Shown here: positions 10,835 to 22,305 of the stretch, one piece after another | Layout of the letters: every line of letters starts with the position of its first letter | Numbering within the stretch: the stretch's first letter is position 1 | From: Rhipicephalus microplus | Taxonomy: Eukaryota > Arthropoda > Arachnida > Ixodida > Ixodidae | Direction: 5' to 3' | Assembly: GCF_043290135.1 (NCBI RefSeq) | Contig: NW_027464781.1 | Coordinates: forward strand, 124,001 to 188,000 | DNA: 64,000 bases | The notes under the pieces: model-generated | The model's database searches: none | What the model was told of the DNA's origin: nothing | The model's input: the letters and a program-made list of their open reading frames with translations, nothing else | Program-made: the position numbers and the translations under genes

Positions 10835-11645
10835 GTGCGGCGCTTTTTTTTTCTTTGGGCTGATAGCTTTGAAGATATGTTATGATGGTGGTGAGAGTGA
10901 AGCAAGACGGTTTCCGTGGCGCAGTTGGCTAGCGTGATCGGCTGTTAACCGAATGGTTGGAGTTTCGTGCACTCCCGGGAGTGGTGTGTTGCTTTTTTCT
11001 TTGCGGTAATAGCTTTGAAGATATGTTCTGATGGTGGTGAGAGTGGAACAGGACTGTCTTCTTGGCGCAATTGGCTAGCGCGCTCGGCTGTTAACCGAAA
11101 GGTTGGAGTTTCGAGCCCTCCCGGAAGTGGTGTGTTGCTTTTTTCTTTGCGGTAATAGCTTTGAAGATATGTTCTAATGGTGGTGAGAGTGGAGCAGGAC
11201 TGTCTTCGTGGCGCAATTGGCTAGCGCGATCAGCTGTTAACCGAAAGGTTGGAGGTTCAAGCGCAACCGGTGGTGGTGCGGCACTTTATTTTCTTTGGGG
11301 TGATAGCTCTGAAGAAATGTTCTTACGGTGGTGAGAGTGGAGCACGACTGTCTCCGTGGGGCAATTGGCTAGCGCGATCGGCTGTTAACCGAAAGGTTGG
11401 ATGTTCAAGCCCACCCGGTGGTGGTGCGGCGCTTTTTTTTCTTTGGGCTGATAGCTTTGAAGATATGTTCTTATGGTGGTGAGAGTGGAGCAGGAATGTC
11501 TCCGTGGCGCAATTGGCTAGCGCGATCGGCTGTTAATCGAAAAGTTGGAGGTTCGAGCCTAGCCGGTGGTTGCGCGGCGCTTTTTTTTCTGTGGGCTGAT
11601 AGCTTTGAAGATATGTTCTGATGGGGGTAACAGTGGAGCAGGACT

Positions 11646-11719
11646 GTCTCCGTGGCGCAATTGGCTAGCGTGATCGGCTGCTAACCGAAAAGTTGGAGGT
11701 TCGAGCCCACCCGGTGGTG
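11646..11719 (+). pseudogene. tRNA-Asn body with GCT anticodon
   Basis: CTGCTAA loop and GGGGGTAACAGTGG spacer, near the end of the first copy of the 4.28-kb duplication. Confidence 0.7.
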
Positions 11720-12238
11720 GTGCGGCGCTTTTTTTTTCTTTGGGCTGATAGCTTTGAAGATATGTTGTGATGGTGGTGAGAGTGGTGCAGGACTGTCTCC
11801 ATGGCGCAATTGGCTAGCGCGATGGGCTGTTAACCGAAAGGTTGGAGGTTCGAGCCCACCCGGTGGTGGTGCGGCGCTTTTTTTTCTGTTTGCTGATAGC
11901 TTTGAAGATATGTCCTGATGGTGGTGAGAGTGGAGCAGGACTGTCTCCATGGCGCAATTGGCTAGCGTGATCGGCTGTTAACCGAAAATTTGGAGGTTCG
12001 AGCCCACCCGGTGGTGGTGCAGCGCTTTTTTTTCTTTGGGCTGATAGCTTTGAAGATATGTTCTGATGGTGGTGAGAGTGGAGCAGGACTGTCTCCATGG
12101 CGCAATTGGCTAGCGCGATGGGCTGTTAGCCAAAAGGTCGGAGGTTCGAGCCCACCCGGTGGTGGTGCAGCGCTTTTTTTTCTGTGGGCTGATAGCTTTG
12201 AAGATATGTTCTGATGGGGGTAACAGTGGAGCAGGACT

Positions 12239-12312
12239 GTCTCCGTGGCGCAATTGGCTAGCGTGATCGGCTGCTAACCGAAAAGTTGGAGGTTCGAGCC
12301 CACCCGGTGGTG
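12239..12312 (+). pseudogene. tRNA-Asn body with GCT anticodon
   Basis: CTGCTAA loop. Counterpart of 7957 at an offset of 4,282 bp, just inside the second copy of the 4.28-kb duplication. Confidence 0.7.
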
Positions 12313-15041
12313 GTGCGGCGCTTTTTTTTCTTTGGGCTGATAGCTTTGAAGATATGTTGTGATGGTGGTGAGAGTGGTGCAGGACTGTCTCCATGGCGCA
12401 ATTGGCTAGCGCGATGGGCTGTTAACCGAAAGGTTGGAGGTTCGAGCCCACCCGGTGGTGGTGCGGCGCTTTTTTTTCTGTTTGCTGATAGCTTTGAAGA
12501 TATGTCCTGATGGTGGTGAGAGTGGAGCAGGACTGTCTCCGTGGCGCAATTGGCTAGCGTGATCGGCTGTTAACCGAAAATTTGGAGGTTCGAGCCCACC
12601 CGGTGGTGGTGCAGCGCTTTTTTTCTTTGGGCTGATAGCTTTGAAGATATGTTCTGATGGTGGTGAGAGTGGAGCAGGACTGTCTCCATGGCGCAATTGG
12701 CTAGCGCGATGGGCTGTTAGCCAAAAGGTCGGAGGTTCGAGCCCACCCGGTGGTGGTATGGCGCTTTTTTTTCGTTGGGCTGATAGCTTTGGAGATATGT
12801 TCTGATGGTGGTGATAGTGGAGCAGGACTGTCTCCTTGGCGCAGTTGGCTAGCGCGATCGGCTGTTAACCGAAAGGTTGGAAGTTCGAGCCCACCCGGTG
12901 ATGCTGGGGCGCTTTTTTTTCTTTGGGGTGATAGCTCTGATGAAATGTTCTGATGGTGGTGAGAGTGAAGCATGACTGTCTCCGTGGCGCAATTGGCTAG
13001 CGTGATCGGCTGTTAACCGAAAAGTTGGAGGTTCGAGCCCACCTGGTGGTGGTGCAGCGCTTTTTTTTTCCTTGCGCTGATAGCTTTGAAGATATGTTCT
13101 GATGATGGTGAGAGTGGAGCAAGACTGCATCCGTAGCGCAATGGGCTAGCGCGATCGGCTGTTAATCGAATGGTTGGAGTTTCGAGCACTCCCGGGAGTG
13201 GTGTGTTGCTTTTTTCTTTGCGGTAATAGCTTTGAAGATATGTTCTGATGGTGGTGAGAGTGGAACAGGACTGTCTTCTTGGCGCAATTGGCTAGCGCGA
13301 TCGGCTGTTAACCGAAAGGTTGGAGGTTCGAGCGCAACCGGTGGTGGTGTGTTGCTTTTTTCTTTGCGGTAATAGCTTTGAAGATATGTTCTGATGGTGG
13401 TGAGAGTGGAACAGGACTGTCTTCTTGGCGCAATTGGCTAGCGCGATCGGCTGTTAACCGAAAGGTTGGAGGTTCGAGCGCAACCGGTGGTGGTGCGGCG
13501 CTATTTTTTTCTTTGGGGTGATAGCTCTGAAGAAATGTTCTGACGGTGGTGAGAGTGGAGCACGACTGTCTCCGTGGGGCAATTGGCTAGCGCGATCAGC
13601 TGTTTACCGAAAGGTAGGATGTTCGAGCCCACCCGGTGGTGGTGCGGCGCTTTTTTTTCTTTGGGCTGATAGCTTTGAAGATACGTTCTGATGGTGGTGA
13701 GAGTGAAGCAGGACTGTCTCCGTGGCGCAATTGGCTAGCGTGATCGGCTGTTAACCGAAAAGTTGGAGGTTCGAGCCCACCCGGTGGTGGTGCGGCGCTT
13801 TTTTTTCTTTGGGCTGATAGCTTTGAAGATATGTTGTGATGGTGGTGAGAGTGGTGCAGGACTGTCTCCATGGCGCAATTGGCTAGCGCGATGGGCTGTT
13901 AACCAAAAGGTCGGAGGTTCGAGCCCACCCGGTGGTGGTATGGCGCTTTTTTTTCTTTGGGCTGATAGCTTTGAAGATATGTTCTGATGGTGGTGAGAGT
14001 GGAGCAGTACTGTCTCCGTGGCGCAATTGGCTAGCGCAATCGGCTGTTGACCGAAAGGTTGGAGTTTCGAGCCCTCCCGGTAGTGGTGTGTTGCTTTTTT
14101 CTTTGCGCTGATAGCTTTGAAGATATGTTCTGATGGTGGTGAGAGTGGAGCAAGACTGTCTCCGTGGCGCAATGGGCTAGCGCTATCGGCTGTTAACCGA
14201 AAGGTTGGAGGTTCGAGCCCACCTGGTGGTGGTGCAGCGCTTTTTTTCCTTGCGCTGATAGCTTTGAAGATATGTTCTGATGATGGTGAGAGTCGAGCAA
14301 GACTGCATCCGTAGCGCAATGGGCTAGCGCGATCGGCTGTTAACCGAAAGGTTGGAGTTTCGAGCCCTTCCGGGAGTGGTGTGTTGCTTTTTTCTTTGCG
14401 GTAATAGCTTTGAAGATATGTTCTGATGGTGGTGAGACTGGAGCAGGACTGTCTTCGTGGGGCAATTGGCTAGCGCAATCGGCTGTTAAACGAAAGGTTG
14501 GAGGTTCGAGCCCACCCGGTGATGCTGGGGCGCTTTTTTTTTCTTTGTGCTGATAGCTTTGAAGATAAGTTCCGATGGTGGTGAGAGTGGAGCAGGACTG
14601 TCTCCGTGGCGCAATTGGCTAGCGTTATCGGCTGTTAACCGGAAAGTTGGAGGTTCGAGTCCACCCGTTGGTGGTGTGTTGCTTTTTTCTTTGCGCTGAT
14701 AGCTTTGAAGATATGTTCTGATGGTGGTGAGAGTGGAGCACGACTGTCTCCTTGGCGCAACTGGCTAGCGCGATCGGCTGTTAACCGAAAGGTTGGAAGT
14801 TCGAGCCCATCCGGTGATGCTGGGGCGCTTTTTTTTTCTTTGTGCTGATAGCTTTGAAGTGATGTTCTGATGGTGGTGAGAGTGAAGCAGGACTGTCTCC
14901 GTGGCGCAATTGGCTAGCGTGATCGGCTGTTAACCGAAAAGTTGGAGGTTCGAGCCCACACGGTGGTGGTGCGGCGCTTTTTTTCTTTGGGCTGATAGCT
15001 TTGAATTTATGTTCGGATGGTGGTGAGAGTGGAGCAGGACT

Positions 15042-15114
15042 GTCTCCGTGGCGAAATTCGCTAGCGCGATCGGCTTTAACCGAAAAGTTGGTAGTTTGAG
15101 CCCACCCGGTGGTG
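15042..15114 (+). pseudogene. tRNA-like unit with 6-nt anticodon loop, duplicate
   Basis: Same one-base anticodon-loop deletion and D-loop and T-loop changes as the unit at 10762. The related copies in the block near 24177 have the full CTGTTAA, so the deletion is specific to this pair. Confidence 0.7.
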
Positions 15115-15924
15115 GTGCGGCGCTTTTTTTTCTTTGGGCTGATAGCTTTGAAGATATGTTATGATGGTGGTGAGAGTGAAGCAGGACGGTTTCCGTGGCG
15201 CAGTTGGCTAGCGTGATCGGCTGTTAACCGAATGGTTGGAGTTTCGTGCACTCCCGGGAGTGGTGTGTTGCTTTTTTCTTTGCGGTAATAGCTTTGAAGA
15301 TATGTTCTGATGGTGGTGAGAGTGGAACAGGACTGTCTTCTTGGCGCAATTGGCTAGCGCGCTCGGCTGTTAACCGAAAGGTTGGAGTTTCGAGCCCTCC
15401 CGGAAGTGGTGTGTTGCTTTTTTCTTTGCGGTAATAGCTTTGAAGATATGTTCTAATGGTGGTGAGAGTGGAGCAGGACTGTCTTCGTGGCGCAATTGGC
15501 TAGCGCGATCGGCTGTTAACCGAAAGGTTGGAGGTTCAAGCGCAACCGGTGGTGGTGCGGCACTTTTTTTTCTTTGGGGTGATAGCTCTGAAGAAATGTT
15601 CTTACGGTGGTGAGAGTGGAGCACGACTGTCTCCGTGGGGCAATTGGCTAGCGCGATCGGCTGTTAACCGAAAGGTTGGATGTTCAAGCCCACCCGGTGG
15701 TGGTGCGGCGCTTTTTTTTCTTTGGGCTGATAGCTTTGAAGATATGTTCTTATGGTGGTGAGAGTGGAGCAGGAATGTCTCCGTGGCGCAATTGGCTAGC
15801 GCGATCGGCTGTTAATCGAAAAGTTGGAGGTTCGAGCCTAGCCGGTGGTTGCGCGGCGCTTTTTTTTCTGTGGGCTGATAGCTTTGAAGATATGTTCTGA
15901 TGGGGGTAACAGTGGAGCAGGACT

Positions 15925-15998
15925 GTCTCCGTGGCGCAATTGGCTAGCGTGATCGGCTGCTAACCGAAAAGTTGGAGGTTCGAGCCCACCCGGTGGTG
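15925..15998 (+). pseudogene. tRNA-Asn body with GCT anticodon
   Basis: CTGCTAA loop. Counterpart of 11646 in the second 4.28-kb copy. Confidence 0.7.
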
Positions 15999-16364
15999 GT
16001 GCGGCGCTTTTTTTTCTTTGGGCTGATAGCTTTGAAGATATGTTGTGATGGTGGTGAGAGTGGTGCAGGACTGTCTCCATGGCGCAATTGGCTAGCGCGA
16101 TGGGCTGTTAACCGAAAGGTTGGAGGTTCGAGCCCACCCGGTGGTGGTGCGGCGCTTTTTTTTCTGTTTGCTGATAGCTTTGAAGATATGTCCTGATGGT
16201 GGTGAGAGTGGAGCAGGACTGTCTCCATGGCGCAATTGGCTAGCGTGATCGGCTGTTAACCGAAAATTTGGAGTTTCGAGCCCACCCGGTGGTGGTGCAG
16301 CGCTTTTTTTTCTTTGGGCTGATAGCTTTGAAGATATGTTCTGATGGTGGTGAGAGTGGAGCAG

Positions 16365-18140
16365 GACTGTCTCCATGGCGCAATTGGCTAGCGCGATGGG
16401 CTGTTAGCCAAAAGGTCGGAGGTTCGAGCCCACCCGGTGGTGGTATGGCGCTTTTTTTTCGTTGGGCTGATAGCTTTGGAGATATGTTCTGATGGTGGTG
16501 ATAGTGGAGCAGGACTGTCTCCTTGGCGCAGTTGGCTAGCGCGATCGGCTGTTAACCGAAAGGTTGGAAGTTCGAGCCCACCCGGTGATGCGTGGGCGCT
16601 TTTTTTTTTCTTTGGGGTGATAGCTCTGATGAAATGTTCTGATGGTGTGAGAGTGAAGCATGACTGTCTCCGTGGCGCAATTGGCTAGCGTGATCGGCTG
16701 TTAACCGAAAAGTTGGAGGTTCGAGCCCACCCGGTGGTGGTGCGGCGCTTTTTTTTCTTCGGGCTGATAGCTTTGAAGATATGTTGTGATGGTGGTGAGA
16801 GTGGTGCAGGACTGTCTCCATGGCGCAATTGGCTAGCGTGATCGGCTGTTAACCGAAAATTTGGAGGTTCGAGCCCACTCGGTGGTGGTGCAGCGCTTTT
16901 TTTTCTTTGGGCTGATAGCTTTGAAGATATGTTCTGATGGTGGTGAGAGTGGAGCAGGACTGTCTCCATGGCGCAATTGGCTAGCGCGATGGGCTGTTAA
17001 CCAAAAGGTCGGAGGTTCGAGCCCACCCGGTGGTGGTATGGCGCTTTTTTTCGTTGGGCTGATAGCTTTGAAGATATGTTCTGATGGTGGTGATAGTGGA
17101 GCAGGACTGTCTCCGTGGCGCAATTGGCTAGCGCGATCGGCTGTTGACCGAAAGGTTGGAGTTTCGAGCCCTCCCGGGAGTGGTGTGTTGCTTTTTTCTT
17201 TGCGCTGATAGCTTTGAAGATATGTTCTGATGGTGGTGAGAGTGGAGCAAGACTGTCTCCGTGGCGCAATGGGCTAGCGCGATCGGCTGTTAACCGAAAG
17301 ATTGGAGGTTCGAGCCCACCTGGTGGTGGTGCAGCGCTTTTTTTTCTTTGCGCTGATAGCTTCGAAGATATGTTCTGATGATGGTGAGAGTGGAGCAAGA
17401 CTGCCTCCGTAGCGCAATGGGCTAGCGCGCTCGGCTGTTAACCGAAAGGTTGGAGTTTCGAGCCCTCCCGGGAGTGGTGTGTTGCTTTTTTCTTTGCGGT
17501 AATAGCTTTGAAGATATGTTCTAATGGTGGTGAGAGTGGAGCAGGACTGTCTTCGTGGCGCAATTGGCTAGCGCGATCGGCTGTTAACCGAAAGGTTGGA
17601 GGTTCAAGCGCAACCGGTGGTGGTGCGGCACTTTTTTTTCTTTGGGGTGATAGCTCTGAAGAAATGTTCTTACGGTGGTGAGAGTGGAGCACGACTGTCT
17701 CCGTGGGGCAATTGGCTAGCGCGATCGGCTGTTAACCGAAAGGTTGGATGTTCAAGCCCACCCGGTGGTGGTGCGGCGCTTTTTTTTCTTTGGGCTGATA
17801 GCTTTGAAGATATGTTCTTATGGTGGTGAGAGTGGAGCAGGAATGTCTCCGTGGCGCAATTGGCTAGCGCGATCGGCTGTTAATCGAAAAGTTGGAGGTT
17901 CGAGCCTAGCCGGTGGGTGCGCGGCGCTTTTTTTCTGTGGGCTGATAGCTTTGAAGATATGTTCTGATGGGGGTAACAGTGGAGCAGGACTGTCTCCGTG
18001 GCGCAATTGGCTAGCGTGATCGGCTGCTAACCGAAAAGTTGGAGGTTCGAGCCCACCCGGTGGTGGTGCGGCGCTTTTTTTTCTTTGGGCTGATAGCTTT
18101 GAAGATATGTTGTGATGGTGGTGAGAGTGGTGCAGGACTG
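16365..18140 (+). repeat. 12-unit segment, copy also at 19752-21527
   Basis: Matches 19752-21527 at about 3,387 bp. From about 16.81 to 18.12 kb it also matches about 1.47-2.78 kb at 15,341 bp, including the GCT-anticodon unit. Confidence 0.75.
17992..18065 (+). pseudogene. tRNA-Asn body with GCT anticodon
   Basis: CTGCTAA loop. Counterpart of 2651 at an offset of 15,341 bp, inside a long-range duplicate. Confidence 0.7.
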
Positions 18141-18354
18141 TCTCCGTGGGGCAATTGGCTAGCGCGATCAGCTGTTTACCGAAAGGTAGGATGTTCGAGC
18201 CCACCCGGTGGTGGTGCGGCGCTTTTTTTTCTTTGGGCTGATAGCTTTGAAGATACGTTCTGATGGTGGTGAGAGTGAAGCAGGACTGTCTCCGTGGCGC
18301 AATTGGCTAGCGTGATCGGTTGTTAACCGAAAAGTTGGAGGTTCGAGCCCACCT

Positions 18355-19744
18355 GGTGGTGGTGCAGCGCTTTTTTTCCTTGCGCTGATAGCTTTGAAGA
18401 TATGTTCTGATGATGGTGAGAGTCGAGCAAGACTGCATCCGTAGCGCAATGGGCTAGCGCGATCGGCTGTTAACCGAAAGGTTGGAGTTTCGAGCCCTTC
18501 CGGGAGTGGTGTGTTGCTTTTTTCTTTGCGGTAATAGCTTTGAAGATATGTTCTGATGGTGGTGAGAGTGGAGAAGGACTGTCTTCGTGGCGCAATTGGC
18601 TAGCGCGATCGGCTGTTAAACGAAAGGTTGGAGGTTCGAGCGCAACCGGTGGTGGTGCGGCGCTTTTTTTTCTTTGGGGTGATAGCTCTGATGAAATGTT
18701 CTGACGGTGGTGAGAGTGGAGCACGACTGTCTCCGTGGGGCAATTGGCTAGCGTGATCGGCTGTTAACCGAAAGGTTGGAGTTTCGAGCCCTTCCGGGAG
18801 TGGTGTGTTGCTTTTTTCTTTGCGGTAATAGCTTTGAAGATATGTTCTGATGGTGGTGAGACTGGAGCAGGACTGTCTTCGTGGGGCAATTGGCTAGCGC
18901 AATCGGCTGTTAAACGAAAGGTTGGAGGTTCGAGCCCACCCGGTGATGCTGGGGCGCTTTTTTTTTCTTTGTGCTGATAGCTTTGAAGATAAGTTCTGAT
19001 GGTGGTGAGAGTGGAGCAGGACTGTCTCCGTGGCGCAATTGGCTAGCGTGATCGGCTGTTAACCGGAAAGTTGGAGGTTCGAGTCCACCCGTTGGTGGTG
19101 TGTTGCTTTTTTCTTTGCGCTGATAGCTTTGAAGATATGTTCTGATGGTGGTGAGAGTGGAGCACGACTGTCTCCTTGGCGCAGCTGGCTAGCGCGATCG
19201 GCTGTTAACCGAAAGGTTGGAAGTTCGAGCCCATCCGGTGATGCTGGGGCGCTTTTTTTTCTTTGTGCTGATAGCTTTGAAGTGATGTTCTGATGGTGGT
19301 GAGAGTAAAGCAGGACTGTCTCCGTGGCGCAATTGGCTAGCGTGATCGGCTGTTAACCGAAAAGTTGGAGGTTCGAGCCCACACGGTGGTGGTGCGGCGC
19401 TTTTTTTCTTTGGGCTGATAGCTTTGAATATATGTTCTGATGGTGGTGAGAGTGAAGCAGGACGGTTTCCGTGGCGCAGTTGGCTAGCGTGATCGGCTGT
19501 TAACCGAATGGTTGGAGTTTCGTGCACTCCCGGGAGTGGTGTGTTGCTTTTTTCTTTGCGGTAATAGCTTTGAAGATATGTTATGATGGTGGTGAGAGTG
19601 GAACAGGACTGTCTTCTTGGCGCAATTGGCTAGCGCGCTCGGCTGTTAACCGAAAGGTTGGAGTTTCGAGCCCTCCCGGGAGTGGTGTGTTGCTTTTTTC
19701 TTTGCGGTAATAGCTTTGAAGATATGTTCTAATGGTGGTGAGAG
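18355..19744 (+). repeat. Segment duplicated from/to 6111-7500
   Basis: Copy of 6111-7500 (offset 12,244). It lies between the two copies of the 12-unit segment. The gap 18141-18354 holds ordinary units. Confidence 0.7.
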
Positions 19745-19751
19745 TGGAGCA

Positions 19752-21527
19752 GGACTGTCTCCATGGCGCAATTGGCTAGCGCGATGGGCTGTTAGCCAAA
19801 AGGTCGGAGGTTCGAGCCCACCCGGTGGTGGTATGGCGCTTTTTTTTCGTTGGGCTGATAGCTTTGGAGATATGTTCTGATGGTGGTGATAGTGGAGCAG
19901 GACTGTCTCCTTGGCGCAGTTGGCTAGCGCGATCGGCTGTTAACCGAAAGGTTGGAAGTTCGAGCCCACCCGGTGATGCTGGGGCGCTTTTTTTTTCTTT
20001 GGGGTGATAGCTCTGATGAAATGTTCTGATGGTGTGAGAGTGAAGCATGACTGTCTCCGTGGCGCAATTGGCTAGCGTGATCGGCTGTTAACCGAAAAGT
20101 TGGAGGTTCGAGCCCACCCGGTGGTGGTGCGGCGCTTTTTTTTCTTCGGGCTGATAGCTTTGAAGATATGTTGTGATGGTGGTGAGAGTGGTGCAGGACT
20201 GTCTCCATGGCGCAATTGGCTAGCGTGATCGGCTGTTAATCGAAAATGTGGAGGTTCGAGCCCACTCGGTGGTGGTGCAGCGCTTTTTTTTCTTTGGGCT
20301 GATAGCTTTGAAGATATGTTCTGATGGTGGTGAGAGTGGAGCAGGACTGTCTCCATGGCGCAATTGGCTAGCGCGATGGGCTGTTAACCAAAAGGTCGGA
20401 GGTTCGAGCCCACCCGGTGGTGGTATGGCGCTTTTTTTCGTTGGGCTGATAGCTTTGAAGATATGTTCTGATGGTGGTGATAGTGGAGCAGGACTGTCTC
20501 CGTGGCGCAATTGGCTAGCGCGATCGGCTGTTGACCGAAAGGTTGGAGTTTCGAGCCCTCCCGGGAGTGGTGTGTTGCTTTTTTCTTTGCGCTGATAGCT
20601 TTGAAGATATGTTCTGATGGTGGTGAGAGTGGAGCAAGACTGTCTCCGTGGCGCAATGGGCTAGCGCGATCGGCTGTTAACCGAAAGATTGGAGGTTCGA
20701 GCCCACCTGGTGGTGGTGCAGCGCTTTTTTTTCTTTGCGCTGATAGCTTCGAAGATATGTTCTGATTATGGTGAGAGTGGAGCAAGACTGCCTCCGTAGC
20801 GCAATGGGCTAGCGCGCTCGGCTGTTAACCGAAAGGTTGGAGTTTCGAGCCCTCCCGGGAGTGGTGTGTTGCTTTTTTCTTTGCGGTAATAGCTTTGAAG
20901 ATATGTTCTAATGGTGGTGAGAGTGGAGCAGGACTGTCTTCGTGGCGCAATTGGCTAGCGCGATCGGCTGTTAACCGAAAGGTTGGAGGTTTAAGCGCAA
21001 CCGGTGGTGGTGCGGCACTTTTTTTTCTTTGGGGTGATAGCTCTGAAGAAATGTTCTTACGGTGGTGAGAGTGGAGCACGACTGTCTCCGTGGGGCAATT
21101 GGCTAGCGCGATCGGCTGTTAACCGAAAGGTTGGATGTTCAAGCCCACCCGGTGGTGGTGCGGCGCTTTTTTTTCTTTGGGCTGATAGCTTTGAAGATAT
21201 GTTCTTATGGTGGTGAGAGTGGAGCAGGAATGTCTCCGTGGCGCAATTGGCTAGCGCGATCGGCTGTTAATCGAAAAGTTGGAGGTTCGAGCCTAGCCGG
21301 TGGGTGCGCGGCGCTTTTATTCTGTGGGCTGATAGCTTTGAAGATATGTTCTGATGGGGGTAACAGTGGAGCAGGACTGTCTCCGTGGCGCAATTGGCTA
21401 GCGTGATCGGCTGCTAACCGAAAAGTTGGAGGTTCGAGCCCACCCGGTGGTGGTGCGGCGCTTTTTTTTCTTTGGGCTGATAGCTTTGAAGATATGTTGT
21501 GATGGTGGTGAGAGTGGTGCAGGACTG
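19752..21527 (+). repeat. 12-unit segment, second copy
   Basis: Copy of 16365-18140 with small differences, such as TTAATCGAAAATGTGG near 20236 and GGTTTAAGCGC near 20988. Matching to 2.7-3.1 kb continues past its end to about 21.8 kb. Ordinary units fill 21528-22305. Confidence 0.75.
21379..21452 (+). pseudogene. tRNA-Asn body with GCT anticodon
   Basis: CTGCTAA loop. Counterpart of 17992 at 3,387 bp (23 units). Confidence 0.7.
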
Positions 21528-22305
21528 TCTCCATGGCGCAATTGGCTAGCGCGATGGGCTGTTAACCAAAAGGTCGGAGGTTCGAGCCCACCCGGTGGTG
21601 GTATGGCGCTTTTTTTTCTTTGGGGTGATAGCTTTGAAGATATGTTCTGATGGTGATGAGAGTGGAGCAGTACTGTCTCCGTGGCGCAATTGGCTAGCGC
21701 GATCGGCTGTTAACCGAAAGGTTGGAGGTTCGAGCCCACCTGGTGGTGGTGCAGCGCTTTTTTTTCCTTGCGCTGATAGCTTTGAAGATATGTTCTGATG
21801 ATGGTGAGAGTGGAGCAAGACTGCATCCGTAGCGCAATGGGCTAGCGCGATCGGCTGTTAACCGAAAGGTTGGAGGTTCGAGCCCACCTGGTGGTGGTGC
21901 AGCGCTTTTTTTCCTTGCGCTGATAGCTTTGAAGATATGTTCTGATGATGGTGAGAGTCGAGCAAGACTGCATCCGTAGCGCAATGGGCTAGCGCGATCG
22001 GCTGTTAACCGAAAGGTTGGAGTTTCGAGCCCTTCCGGGAGTGGTGTGTTGCTTTTTTCTTTGCGGTAATAGCTTTGAAGATATGTTCTGATGGTGGTGA
22101 GAGTGGAACAGGACTGTCTTCTTGGCGCAATTGGCTAGCGCGATCGGCTGTTAACCGAAAGGTTGGAGGTTCGAGCGCAACCGGTGGTGGTGTGTTGCTT
22201 TTTTCTTTGCGGTGATAGCTTTGAAGATATGTTCTGATGGTGGTGAGAGTGGAACAGGACTGTCTTCTTGGCGCAATTGGCTAGCGCGCTCGGCTGTTAA
22301 CCGAA

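Larger units (their letters stand above)
7890..12171 (+). repeat. 4.28-kb tandem duplication, copy 1 (29 units)
   Basis: Repeats directly downstream with offset 4,279-4,282, the drift coming from T-run length changes. Private differences include GCGCAAACGG near 9756 and GCGCAATCAGC near 10195. Confidence 0.8.
12172..16450 (+). repeat. 4.28-kb tandem duplication, copy 2
   Basis: Second copy, abutting the first. Private differences include GTTCGGATGG near 15011 and GGAGTTTCGAG near 16270. Confidence 0.8.
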
